Assembly (NCBI RefSeq): GCF_001540865.1
Contig: NC_033645.1
Span: forward strand, 620,001 to 684,000
Origin: Ananas comosus
Taxonomy: Eukaryota; Streptophyta; Magnoliopsida; Poales; Bromeliaceae
Direction: 5' to 3'
DNA length: 64,000 nt
Shown here one piece after another: positions 23,101 through 33,935 of this stretch. The stretch's first letter is position 1, and each line of letters begins with the position of its first letter. The notes under the pieces were generated by a model. The model was not told the origin of the DNA. It saw nothing but the letters and a program-made list of their open reading frames with translations, and searched no databases. The position numbers and the translations under genes are program-made.

Positions 23101-23561
23101 TATGGCACGGAGGGAGGCTGCTGCAGGGTTCCGTAGGGCGCCGGAGACGGCTCCGGAGGGTAAGGCGAGGGATTGTAGGGTGTGGAAGAGAATTGGGGGA
23201 TCTGGGATTGGGATTGGGATTGGGATTGGGATTGGGATTGGGATTGGGGCTGGGAATAGGAAGGGGCCGAGGGGGGTACGTCGGGGTTCTGCGAGTACGG
23301 AGGGTAGGGATCGGCGGCGGAGTAGGGGGAATAGGGCGGGGCGGAGGCGTAGCTCGGCTGGATCGGATTGGAGGGAGGGTACTCACCGGGATTGGGGCTA
23401 GGGTTAGGGTTAGGGGGGGAGCAACGGACGGGGGAGAAGAAGAAGAAGTAGGGTTTAGCAGGGGCGGTGCGGCGAGAGGGGTTAGGGTTAGGGTTAGGGT
23501 TAGGGTTTGGTGGATCTGAGAGACGAGGGTGAAGGATTCGTGCTCTACGCGTTGCTTCGTT
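17115..23561 (-). CDS. FREE1: FREE1/FYVE1, plant ESCRT component with a FYVE domain
   Basis: FREE1 binds PI3P on endosomes and works with ESCRT-I to sort ubiquitinated cargo into multivesicular bodies. Ten exons: ...-22542, 21829-21915, 21603-21734, 20440-20583, 19433-19498, 19237-19347, 18576-18668, 18031-18064, 17850-17923, 17115-17192; all junctions are GT-AG and in frame. Exon 1 encodes a long Pro/Gln/Tyr/Ser-rich disordered region with a PPSAPSY late-domain motif, the kind that binds VPS23, then KIVRAVPKAD. Exons 5-6 give the FYVE finger (KCTSCGADF, RRHHCRNCGDIFCDKC, VCDRC). Next comes a coiled coil (HEDLARKLQEEMEKNRK) and a C-terminal Cys pair set (CPICTVHLQV, CGVCQHPFLVSAH). The start is unresolved: the frame is open from a TGA at 23562-23564, yet its first ATG is at 22835, which would lose the PSAP region. 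The end given here is the limit of the open frame. Confidence 0.9.
23478..23515. repeat. Telomere-type (TTAGGG)n tract at the FREE1 5' end
   Basis: Five or so CCCTAA units (minus strand) lie in or next to the FREE1 leader; a shorter run is at 23400-23416. Telo-box motifs (AAACCCTA) are common in the promoters and leaders of plant housekeeping genes. Read in the FREE1 frame the tract would encode NPNPNPNP. Confidence 0.8.
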
Positions 23562-23564
23562 TCA

Positions 23565-24756
23565 TCTCCCTAACTGGAATCTTCTCTGCGATTTACGAGC
23601 TTCGAGGAGGAGATTAAGTTAACGCGGCCTTGGATTAATAGCCGTCGATTTTATCTGTGATGGTGATCCGAACGGTTGAGATGGTTTTCTTTGATGGTTT
23701 CGATGTGCTCCGCGCGGTAATGGTGTGCGGTGGACGTTTTCAACGTGTCGACATTGATAAGAGGCCGAGCATAATTGGGATCCACGGATTTTTATGGTGA
23801 TTATTACTATTAGGCTTTTTTTTGTTGGGCCGGCGCTTGTCTCCTATTAGAACATGTCATATTTAATTCTATGAAGAAAAAAAATTAAAATTAAAAAAAT
23901 CTTGTAGATTGTTGATGAGTGTAGCAAATATGCTTTGGAAATTAAAATTGCATGTGTGAATCAAAAGAACATATCTCATATTTCACTAAAGAAGATATCT
24001 CATATTTACAAAAGACCCCATCGCGGTTGAACTGGTGATCCAAAAATAATAGAACTTTAGTGTTTGTTTCAACATTCGAAAAAAATCGTCAAATCATAGA
24101 AACTCCTACTCACAATTGCACATAAATCAATCCTTCTCGACTCGAGTAAGATAGAAGGCAAAGTTAAATTCACCAAAACTCATGAGTTTCTTGCTGTTGG
24201 ACCTGCAGCTTCTAAACAACCCTTTCATGTTTCGCTCAAATCCTTTGTATTAAAAATTCCGTTTAATCCACAGAAATTCTCACATTAGCAGAAAAACCAT
24301 GTTGCAACCTTGCCATATTGAAATTTCCATACAATTTAACGAACTTCCAACAGAAGCGATTTTGTTGAAATTGTAAATTTTCGAAATCTAATTGTACAAA
24401 TAAAAGATGAAGATGAACTCTTAAAAGATAAAAAGGAACGTAGAAAAGAAAGAACCTTCAGCAGAGGCACTTCCCTACCCAAGCATTGCTAAGTTAGGAG
24501 AAAGATCGTTTGATTTGCCATTTATATAATGCAAATTAAAAAAAAAAAACAAAAAAATTAACAAGATTTTTACATTTTTTTGGGCATGTGGACAACTAAG
24601 GCAAGTACCTTTATCTACATAGCATGCATATAACTACATGATGTTTGTTTCTACCTATTGTCTCAATATCAAAGCCCACATCTACAAAAGCAAGAGGGGC
24701 AACAGTGATCTTTAGCTACAGCTCATAAACAAAATAGAAATTCATAATAACTATTC
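23565..24756. other. FREE1 promoter side and intergenic DNA
   Basis: The first 150 bp hold the FREE1 leader and a uORF-like ATG (23565) closed after six codons. The rest is AT-rich. No gene is seen. Confidence 0.35.
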
Positions 24757-24936
24757 TCAATGTAAAATACGAAAGATCAGCTTATATTCTCTTGAGAGTA
24801 TGGTTTCATTGACACGCCTCCTCGCAACCGACATGTACGTGCGACAGACGAACCAGGCATTCTGTTTGGCAGGAAACAGGCCAAAAATATTGAAACCGCT
24901 AGCGTAGCACAATATTACAACATTTAGCACCTGCAT
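24757..24936 (-). other. Unrecognised 59-codon open frame or terminal exon
   Basis: A minus-strand frame starts ATG CAG GTG and stops at 24757. It encodes 59 residues, with a hydrophobic part VLNVVILCYASGFNIFGLF followed by a basic part. The CAG just inside the ATG could also be a splice acceptor, making this a last exon. The stretch is richer in G+C than the DNA around it. The plus strand is also open here, so the coding strand is not certain. I do not recognise the protein. Confidence 0.3.
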
Positions 24937-26240
24937 TTACAACCAGAAGCCAATTGTAGTTTATAATTAAGAAAAGAACGATTATACAAGTCACGCAAAG
25001 CCAAACAAGAGAAAACTGTTATTTCAAAAGCTATAATTGAAAAAATTCTGCATCAGAAAGAATAAAGAGTGTTAGATTTTTTTTTTTTTTTTTTTTTGGC
25101 ACACAGTTCAGAAAAAAGCACTACTATCAGAATAAGGCTCCGACAGTTGTTTTTATCGCACAGGGAGCTTAAAATTTAGAGTTCATTTTGCTTGCAGATC
25201 TCACTAAAAATTCACTTTAAAGGCTCAACACAAGACATCAATCTAACTTGAATTGACACTTTTACCAAAATGGAAATGGTAATTCATGTGATATTCTAGG
25301 GCACTATAGGAACAGGAGTAAGATTGATGACTCGGGCTGAGCCTTTAAATGTGAATTTGTTAGTTAGAATCGTGTACCATGAGCTTAACTCTAAATTAGT
25401 GCGCAATTCGGATTATTTATGGGTTTTAATGTTTGTTCTCTAGATATTTTTAAGCTAAATTTCTTAGTGGAAACTAAGATAAGTGTAAAAGATATATTTT
25501 AAAGCCAGGACATCAGTGCAAGTTCCTAAGGAAATGAGAAGCGCATCGTACGTACAATGACTTTCTAAAGTCTCTTATATAGTCCAATGTTGAATAAGAA
25601 TTATGCATGCCTCTCATGTCGGCATAATGAGAAAAATGCAATCTACGACAGGGAAGCTATGGTACAATTTAAGAAGTTAATTTAAACTAGTTTCAAACTG
25701 CAGATATATAGGAGCTAGTTTCTTACATTTTTTTGGTCTTATGAACTATCACCGTAAGACGCTAAATTCTACGATGGGATTTTAATATATTAAAATGGAC
25801 TCTAAATTGCATCTTTCCTAGGATAGTTGCTTGAAACAGTTTCCAAGTACTATGTAATATTAATCAATATCTGACATTAGACCATATTACAGCAGGCACC
25901 AATTAGTAGATACCAAGATCCTCCTTGAATTGATACTTAAAACAACCCATAGCAGCCATCTTGTACGTTTTTTCCTTCGTTTCTCAGAGTCAAAATGTGG
26001 TAATAAACTAGAGTTAAAAGACTGACGATTTCAAAAGAAAGGTTAACCAACTCAAAAATAGCTGCAAGCTAAGGGATACATATAAATAAAGCACTAAACT
26101 AGCAAACAATGTTTTATATGATAAGTACATAGATCTGGAGACCCTAGTTTAATCTTTCATGTAGCTCTTCCTTAATAGCATCTACCAAATCAAAAGGTTG
26201 AGCTCAAGCACAAACGAGCTATGCCAGTTGAGCTATTCAT
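24937..26240. other. Intergenic DNA
   Basis: AT-rich, with a 21-base T run at about 25078-25098. A short minus-strand frame near 25900-25960 begins MAAMGCFKYQ and ends near a possible splice donor, but nothing supports it as a gene. Confidence 0.3.
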
Positions 26241-26470
26241 GCTTCAGTGTTTTATATGCATTGTCGCTTTGCCTTTTATAGGCATTTTGGTGTACAAGGA
26301 AACCTTACGTTTACAAACGGAACACTAACACAGAAGGAAACCTTACGTTTTATATGCATTGTCGCTATTCATGCTTCAGTGTTTTATATGCATTGTCGCT
26401 TTGCCTTTTATAGGCATTCTGGTGTACAAGGAAACCTTACGTTTACAAACGGAACACTAACACAGAAGGA
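26241..26470. repeat. Tandem duplication of 132 bp
   Basis: A unit of about 98 bp starting GCTTCAGTGTTTTATATGC and ending AACACTAACACAGAAGGA appears at 26241 and again at 26373, nearly identical. Between them is a second partial copy of the unit. No ORF of note. Confidence 0.8.
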
Positions 26471-27224
26471 TTAGAACTAATGATTTTCACACATCAAGCA
26501 GGAGTATAAGTGGTAGCATGAGATTTCATTAGACAAACAAAAGATGAAATCCTGATCCAGTGCAAATGTTCTTATCAACTGGAAAAAGGCGAAAAATGCT
26601 GGAAAAGGCGCATGCACAACAATGGGAAAATGACACAATACTACCTAAAACATATTAGCTTTATAAAAATAATACCAAAACATAACTCAAGCAGTCATTG
26701 CCCAATTATGGCCCCAGGAGGGGGTGGTCATGGGGAGATAGGAGAGAAAATTTGTGCTTTAAGTGGCTGCTCTCACTGCTCAAACCACAATCATCCAAAT
26801 ACAAGCCTAACACCTTTTACCATTGAACCAAACAAAAGATCATAAAAAGGAAACAATCATGAAGTGGGTTATCCCCGAAGTTGCTTTGTTCTTCCCGAAA
26901 TTATTTACGATCATGCAGTAACGGATGAACAGAGTACTGTTAGCGTACTATCACTGGTTTATTTAAAAAATTTCTTGTTTATGGTTTGTAAATGCAGAAC
27001 AAAATATATATGCAACATTAACTTCGTCACATTTGGCATATTAGAGAAACATGCAAGCAAATGAACAGCAACTAAATAAGTGATCCTTTCCTAGTACATC
27101 TAATCTCATGAATTTTGAGAGAGTCGACGAATAAGAACAATGAATAAAAACAAACATAAGATCTAATAATAAAAGAAAGATTTTTATAACATTAAGAGCT
27201 CAGTATATCTTACCCCAGAACTGC
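26471..27224. other. Intergenic DNA and MED4 3' side
   Basis: No gene is seen. The part near 27200 is the likely 3' untranslated region of MED4. Confidence 0.35.
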
Positions 27225-28544
27225 TTAGTCGTCATCTTCCTCCGAGCTCCCGACCTCGCTGCTGTAATCGCTGCTATACTCATCCTGATCCGGATTGATA
27301 TCAAGCTGCACATACTTGACCTGTATAGGCTCCGGCCCCTTCGGCGGCCCGGCGGGCACAGGAGCACCACTGACCCGCGGCTCCTCCGCCTTGTTCCCGA
27401 CCGCCACCCCATCCAGCGGCAGCGTAATCGGGTCCCCAGGCTTCCACCCTGGCGGCACGGGTGGGATCTCGCTCGGCAGCTCCACCGGCATCCCCTTCCG
27501 CCACCCGGGCGGCACCGCGATCGGCAGCAGCGGCGGCGGGATCGCCACCCCGGGCGGCGGCGTGGGCAATTCCTCCCTCGGCGGGGTCGGCTCCATTAAA
27601 GCTTCCATCGGCTCGGCTGCAGCTGCTGCCGCCGCCGCCCGATCCTTTGCCTCGGTCGGCTTCTTTGGGACGCCGACGTCGAGGTCAGCGAAGTGGTACA
27701 GCTGCGACGCGCGCATCTCGTTGTCCTGCGGCGCAGGGGGGAGTGCTCCGCGGAGCGGCGCGAGCCCGGCCCCGTGCTCGGGCGGGGCGAAGGTGGTGTA
27801 GCTGATGCGGTGCGCGTACGCGAGGATCTCCTGGAGATCGAGCCCCGATCGGAGGGCGAACTCCGGCTCGGGCGCGGCGCCGGCGTCCGCACGGGCCTTC
27901 TTGAGGGGGCGGCGGCGGTAGTCGGCGTAGTCGTCGAGCAATTGGTCGAGCACCTGGTGGGCGTCGCGGGTCTTGTGGGCGAGGGCGAGGAGGGTGGCGT
28001 CCTTGGCGCGGACGTCGCGGGCGAGCTTGGCGGCGGAGTCCTGGAGGTCGAGGATCTCCTGGAGCTCGGCGACGGATTCGAAGAGGTGGGTTTGGAGGGA
28101 GGTGGCGAGGGCGAGGAGCTCCTTCGTGGAGGAGGGGAGGGAGATGGTCGTAGGGGACGCGGTGGAGGAGGAGGAGGAGGAAGGGGGAAAGGCGGGGAAG
28201 GAGCCGCGGTAGGAGGCGAGCCAAAAGGGGCGGTTGGGGGAGGCGTCGAAGAGCTTGGAGGCGAGGGAGGAGAGGTGGAGGAGGAGGGATTGGGCGCGGG
28301 GGAGGGGGGGGAGGAGGGAGAGAAGAGAAGAGGAGGTGGTGGTGGTGGTGGTGGCGGTGGTGATGGCGGGGGGAGTGGAGGAGGAAGAAGGAGGAGGAGG
28401 CTTGGCATTAGGGTTAGGGTTAGGGTTAGGGTTAGGGTTCGGGGTGGAGGTAGTGGAGTTAGGGTTAGGGTTCGGGGAGTGGGAGGAGGGGAGGCCGAGG
28501 CGAGCGGGGGAGGGGAGTAGCGAAGGGGCGTGGCTCTGCATCAT
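27225..28544 (-). CDS. MED4: Mediator complex subunit 4
   Basis: MED4 is a subunit of the middle module of Mediator, which carries signals from transcription factors to RNA polymerase II. A single uninterrupted frame gives 439 residues. The N-terminal 100 residues are low complexity (NPNPNPNP from telomere-like hexamers, Pro/Ser/Thr runs). The conserved core, about residues 130-215, has LQTHLFESVAELQEILDLQD, KDATLLALAHKTRDAHQVLD and LLDDYADYRRRP, matching plant MED4. Next is LDLQEILAYAHRISYTTFAPP, then a Pro-rich tail with the repeated PPGW motif and an acidic end (SSEVGSSEEDDD). There are two ATGs in a row (28544 and 28541), with a T run and an N at 28556 directly upstream. Codons are strongly G/C-ending. 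The match to plant MED4 is clear along the whole core. Confidence 0.9.
   Translation of the reverse strand: MMQSHAPSLLPSPARLGLPSSHSPNPNPNSTTSTPNPNPNPNPNPNAKPPPPSSSSTPPAITTATTTTTTSSSLLSLLPPLPRAQSLLLHLSSLASKLFDASPNRPFWLASYRGSFPAFPPSSSSSSTASPTTISLPSSTKELLALATSLQTHLFESVAELQEILDLQDSAAKLARDVRAKDATLLALAHKTRDAHQVLDQLLDDYADYRRRPLKKARADAGAAPEPEFALRSGLDLQEILAYAHRISYTTFAPPEHGAGLAPLRGALPPAPQDNEMRASQLYHFADLDVGVPKKPTEAKDRAAAAAAAAEPMEALMEPTPPREELPTPPPGVAIPPPLLPIAVPPGWRKGMPVELPSEIPPVPPGWKPGDPITLPLDGVAVGNKAEEPRVSGAPVPAGPPKGPEPIQVKYVQLDINPDQDEYSSDYSSEVGSSEEDDD
28404..28475. repeat. Telomere-type hexamers inside MED4 coding sequence
   Basis: TTAGGG units at 28406-28440 and 28459-28474 (plus strand) are read on the minus strand as alternating Asn-Pro codons near the MED4 N-terminus. 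Confidence 0.85.
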
Positions 28545-28954
28545 TTTTTTTTTTTNTATTATCTTAAGTCGAATTCGAAAAAAAAAATTATTATTTTTTA
28601 TTTTTGACTCTTACTTAAGAGTCCAATGCGAATCGTATTAAAACCAAGAAACTTTCTCAATCCAAATCTATTTGCATTTCAACAAGTGTTTAAGGTAAAT
28701 TATGTGGAGAAGAGAAGACTCGTTATTTCGAGATATAGATATATATAAATTAAACAATGACTTTGAAACTAAAAGTGTATCTATTTTTACTATTTAATTA
28801 TAGAAAATTATTTGAATAAAACTTAAAATATATTTTTATTTTTATATTTATTTTATTAAAAAATTTTAATATTAATTTTAAATATTTTTCGAGCAAAATA
28901 ATTCGTAGCAGCTAAATTTTTGGGGTGTAAATGACTTATTGCATACTTAGTTAA

Positions 28955-29160
28955 GGCTTAGTTTGGTATTGAGACGGATCTAACGCTATTAGATAGAATG
29001 GAGTTGAGAAAAAGTATATAGAGATATGCAGAAAATATATCGTAATCGACTAATCGCAATATGCGGAATACAATATTACGTACGGAAACAACCAGGGCAT
29101 TTTCCTATCGTCATTTCTCACCACACATAACGCAATCTCCCCGCAATCCCAAACGAAGCC
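28955..29160. mobile_element. Tourist/Harbinger-like MITE
   Basis: A 206-bp element flanked by TAA duplications (28952-28954 and 29161-29163). Inverted ends: GGCTTAGTTTGGTATTG at the left and, complemented, GGCTTCGTTTGGGATTG at the right. The element at 35877-36103 is related. Confidence 0.75.
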
Positions 29161-29163
29161 TAA

Positions 29164-30695
29164 CATTAGTCACAAATCAAATAACAACAACAACAACAGC
29201 AACTAAGTGATTATTAGGAACCAAAGTAATTTTTGTCCTTTCCAAATCAAATACTCAACTATTGGTACACCATCTTTTATACCCTCTTTATTCAAAATTA
29301 TTATTCTTTTACTTGCCACATTAAATTTTTTTACTATCTTAATATTTTAGATTTAGCCTAGTACTTGTGAGTTTCTAAATCTGACTAAAGCATTGTAAGT
29401 GATTATCGGATCGAAAAGATTAATAGGATTAAGCGTACTAGAGGTAGAGAAATCGAATCGACGATCTCCAAGAAACAGAGTTATATTTTCACTTAAACAA
29501 AAAAATTGTTATGAACAGCAACGAACCTTCATTTGCTAATTAATTAGTTGATGCTAAGCACTTAAGTTCAAAATTTAGTTACTTCACATTTTCCAGTTAA
29601 ATTTATTTCTAAAAAAAATTAACGAAACACGTATTTTTAAAAAAAGAACGAAACGAATAGCATGCTACATTTCTCTAAAAAATACAGAGAAAAAAGATAG
29701 AGAGACAGAATTATAAAATACCCTCGTTGCACTTTATTCTGTGGGTTAATTAATTCTCTAAATAAAATTTTTTATTAGCTTCAATTATGGACCAATGGTT
29801 ATTTCACATTATTTAAGATTCTCAGTTTTTTAAATTTCGAATTTGAAATATTTTTTTTATCTTTATATTATTTCAAAACATATTAAATTATAATCTAATA
29901 TTTTAAAATATAAGTTTACATATGACATCAAACATTCATATATATTACACAATGTAAAATCAATTCGGATTCGGATATGTTCGAGTCCGGATTGGGTACA
30001 GATAAAATCCATATTCGAATCTAAATATGTGGGTTTTTCATTTTCTATACTTGTACATGAAATTATATTCATTTAGCATCGAACAAATCGGCCCCCTTCA
30101 GATTTGGGCTCGAATTAGGAATGCAAATAGATCCAGATTGGTGGAGCTCCCACCTCGATCCACGCGCTGGGTAGTAAATAGGATCAAAAAATAAAGAAAA
30201 ATACAACTCGCTTCAAATTCGTCCTGATCCGTCAAGTAAACGGAGTGGAAGGCGGGAGACTTTTTTTTTTTTTTTAATCTGTTCTGATTAGTCAAAAATC
30301 TACTAAAAATCTACTCTCTCCTGATCAGCTCTGAATGGAACGATAAGTGGGGACCAAAAATAATATTAAAATTAATCCGAATCAACCTTGACCCGACAAA
30401 ACACAGAGTGGCAGGTGGGGAGCCCCTCCTGCCCTCCTAATCAGCCTCGCTTGCAGCCCTAGCTCAGTTAAAAGTTTAAATATTCGTACCCATTAGCATC
30501 CCTATTCTCACTCTCTCTCTAGAGAGAGAGAGAGAGAGAGAGAGAGCATTTTCACACCTTTATTACAACTCACCTACTCATAACAACCTCCTTAATTAAC
30601 AACATATAAATGAGATACTTAGTGAGCTCACTCCCCTTTATAGCTTAGTTACATCATCATCATCATATGTATATAAACTCAAAGAGCTACTAATT

Positions 30696-30739
<44 letters not shown>

Positions 30740-31740
30740 GATCAGAGAACACATGGTGGTATGGTGCTTTTTGGTTCCCTCCTTGTCTCTTCCCAACTGA
30801 TGCTGCAGTTAGCTATAGCTATCACCTGATTCTCTTCTTTCCCCTCCTCTTCTCTTTTCCTTTTTCATTTTTATACATTTTAGGCCTTAATATCCTTCAA
30901 TATTGTGTATGAGTCCAAAACTACATAATTTAAACTTTTGATGATTAAACTTTTTCCCAGTAAAAACTGTTTTGTCAATTAAATTATAATTAATATAAGA
31001 TACTATAACAACCACTAACCTACAACCACACATATCATTTATGTATTTTGTCATATCATTTACTTAGTTTATCAGCAGTTGCCTACCAAAAAATTTAAGA
31101 TTAATATATTATTTTTGAAAACTTCATGTTAGGCGTGACCACTCCTTGTCTTTATAAATCTCTGTTCTTACACTTTTTTATTTAGTAGTTCTTTAAATCA
31201 ATATAATCCAGTTATGCATCACTCTCTAATCTCATGAATTAACATATCTTAACAATACTAGTCTCTAAAGTTTGAATTAGTAGAATATTTATAGATGATA
31301 CATAGATATTGTTAGAGAGAACAATCATAGAAATAACAAATTTGAAGGACTGATCTACAATTCTGGAAGAAGTTAGGGACTGACATGCAAAAAAAACTCT
31401 TTTTTATATTTATAAACTCTCAGTACAATCAAAAAGGTCAAAGAGAGAGAAAGGGAAATGATTTTTTACTACTAAAAGACATGAAAATCCCCTGAAAAAT
31501 CTCCTACTCTCTTCCAAAAAGATATTGATACTAATTATAGTCCGAAAATTAAAGCAGCAGATAACTTTTCATATTTATTACACGAACATTCGAGAGCCCT
31601 GCTAGTAACAAACAGCATCTTTTTCTTTTTAATTATCAATTTCTACAACCAACCCCTACATGTGTTACAATTATTATATATATTAAAAAAAAAAACTTTG
31701 TGACTCTTCTTTATCTTTCACAGGCTTAGTAGTTTAGTAA
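29164..31740. other. Region upstream of AMS: AT-rich DNA, SINE copy, GA and CT repeats
   Basis: A decayed SINE copy lies at about 29533-29690. An (AG)n repeat is at 30516-30546 and a (CT)n repeat at 30702-30737. The latter is followed by ATGATCAGAGAACACATGG, a short frame of no known meaning. Some of this is probably AMS promoter, but I see no defined element. Confidence 0.4.
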
Positions 31741-31872
31741 ATGGGAGGAGGAGAAATGATCACAGAAGCACTGAGGCCTCTTGTAGGATCGAATGGTTGG
31801 GATTTTTGCATCACCTGGAAACTATCCCCAGATCAAAGGTGTTATTTGCAAAATTTCTAGCAAAATTTTGTA

Positions 31873-31921
<49 letters not shown>

Positions 31922-33895
31922 ATATAATTTTTGTTCTCAAGAGTAACAGATAATTTTTTTTACTCCTTTTAATTTTAATTTTAACCAGGTATTTGGTTTG
32001 GATGAGTTGTTGCTGCAGTGGAGTTGTGACCCAGAGTTCATCAGCAGCAGAGATATTTCCCCTCCTATCCACTCAAAAGTTTTCATGCAGGGACAATGTT
32101 TACCAACATGCAAGAACAGGGGCCTGTGATGCATTAGAAGAGCTCCCTTTGTCCATCCCTTTGGATTCCTCTCTAGGGTTTAGTTTCTCCATATTAATAA
32201 TATATATATTCCATTTTTGATAATATAAAGTTATTTGAAGCATATTATATACACAAACATGGTCCTCTCTAAGTCCTTTGTGGTTTTAATTTCTTGGATA
32301 TATATATAGGTTGTATGCACAAGCTTTGTTATCAAACCAGCCCATTTGGGAAACCAATTTACCTGATTCCACCCTCTCCAATGTGGGTTAATTTCTCACT
32401 ACTCACTTAACTTAACCCACTCTCTTTACTTCTCTCTCTCTCTCTCTCTATCTATCTCTACATATATATATATATATATAAATGAAATGTTTATTTTACT
32501 TTATGTTACTTGTGGGTTTCTGATATGGTTATTGCATATATATATTTTTTTTGTTGCAGGATGTAGTTAGAGGTAAAACAAGGGTTCTAATACCTGTTCC
32601 TGGTGGGCTAGTTGAACTACTCGCTACAAAATATGTAAACCTCTTTTTCTCCTAAACTTATTTTGCTTGCTAGAAGAGCTCATGATCACACCATTTTGAT
32701 GATCCAAACAACTAATGCACAATACTCTTCCTAATTCCAATTTAAACGCAACGTTCTTTGCATGTGCATGTTTGTTTCGTATTTATATATGCATATACGT
32801 AACTAATACCTACGTAGAGGAATTTTTATGTGAAAATATTAAAGATGGGCGAAGACCAGCAAGCCGTGGAGTTCGTCATGTCCCAGTGCACAATGGATAT
32901 CGGCGGCGCCGACGACGGTGTACAGTCGTGGACTGAGCCGCCGGAGCCAATGGCGGCGGACGGGTCCACCGCGTTCCCGTGGGACATGCCGCACCCCGTG
33001 GACCAGGCCCGGCTTTTCGGGCCGTCGTTGGGCCTTTTCTCCGGGCCCATGGTGGACCATCTTGGCGCCGAGGCCATTTTTAATGGGCCGGCGAACAACA
33101 ATGGTGGTGACAGCGGTGGCGGTGGTGGGGCCATGACGGCCATCGCCGGGCTAAATTTTAATGGGCCAGTACCGGACGAAGTCCGGCGGGAAGCGCCACC
33201 ACTCGAAGAACCTCGTCGCCGAGCGGCGGCGGCGGAAAAAGCTCAACGACCGGCTATATTCATTGCGCTCCTTGGTTCCGAAGATCACCAAGGTTATTTA
33301 TCACAAACTTAAGCTACAAGTGAACGAAAAGACTTTCAAAATTGATAGGTATAAAATAATTATTTTATCCTTATCGATACTATAACGTATTTCGAAATAG
33401 ATATTAATCTAAAGATTTTTTTTTTTAGTAACCTCGTTAGGAAAAAAATCATCAAAATATCATTAGACTTTAATTATTCTTGTTAAATTAACTACAAACT
33501 ACTGCATTACATATTTTCTGGGAAAAATAAAAGAGATTGCTAACACATTTCATTTGAAAAGTTAAAAATACCGTTAATTTTTTAACTTGCCCGAGAACAG
33601 TATTTTTATGAATTAATATATTGATATATATTTTAAATTGGAATTAAGATGGATCGAGCGTCGATACTCGGGGATGCGATCGAGTACATAATGGAGCTGC
33701 AGAAGCAAGTGAAGGAGCTACAAGATGAGCTCGAGGAGAATCACAACCAAGACGACGAAGCCGCGAAGGGAAGTAACAACAATAGCAATGGGCATAATAT
33801 GGGAGTTAGTGTACACAATGAGCTCATGAATCACCATAACCATGGATTATTAATGGAGAACGAGGGTTCTCCCAATTGCTCCTTAATGGTGATTG

Positions 33896-33935
<40 letters not shown>

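Noticed and set aside
22655..23386. 243-codon minus frame overlapping FREE1 exon 1
   Set aside because: It is out of frame with the conserved KIVRAVPKAD and KFRVKLLAE part and is made of repeats.
27596..28520. Long open frames in other frames and on the plus strand across MED4 (up to 275 codons)
   Set aside because: They are low-complexity shadows of the high-GC MED4 exon.
32830..32844. Upstream ATG at 32830 as start of a separate gene
   Set aside because: The ATTAAAG just before 32845 is the acceptor of AMS exon 5; the sequence continues the AMS protein ([14 protein letters not shown]).
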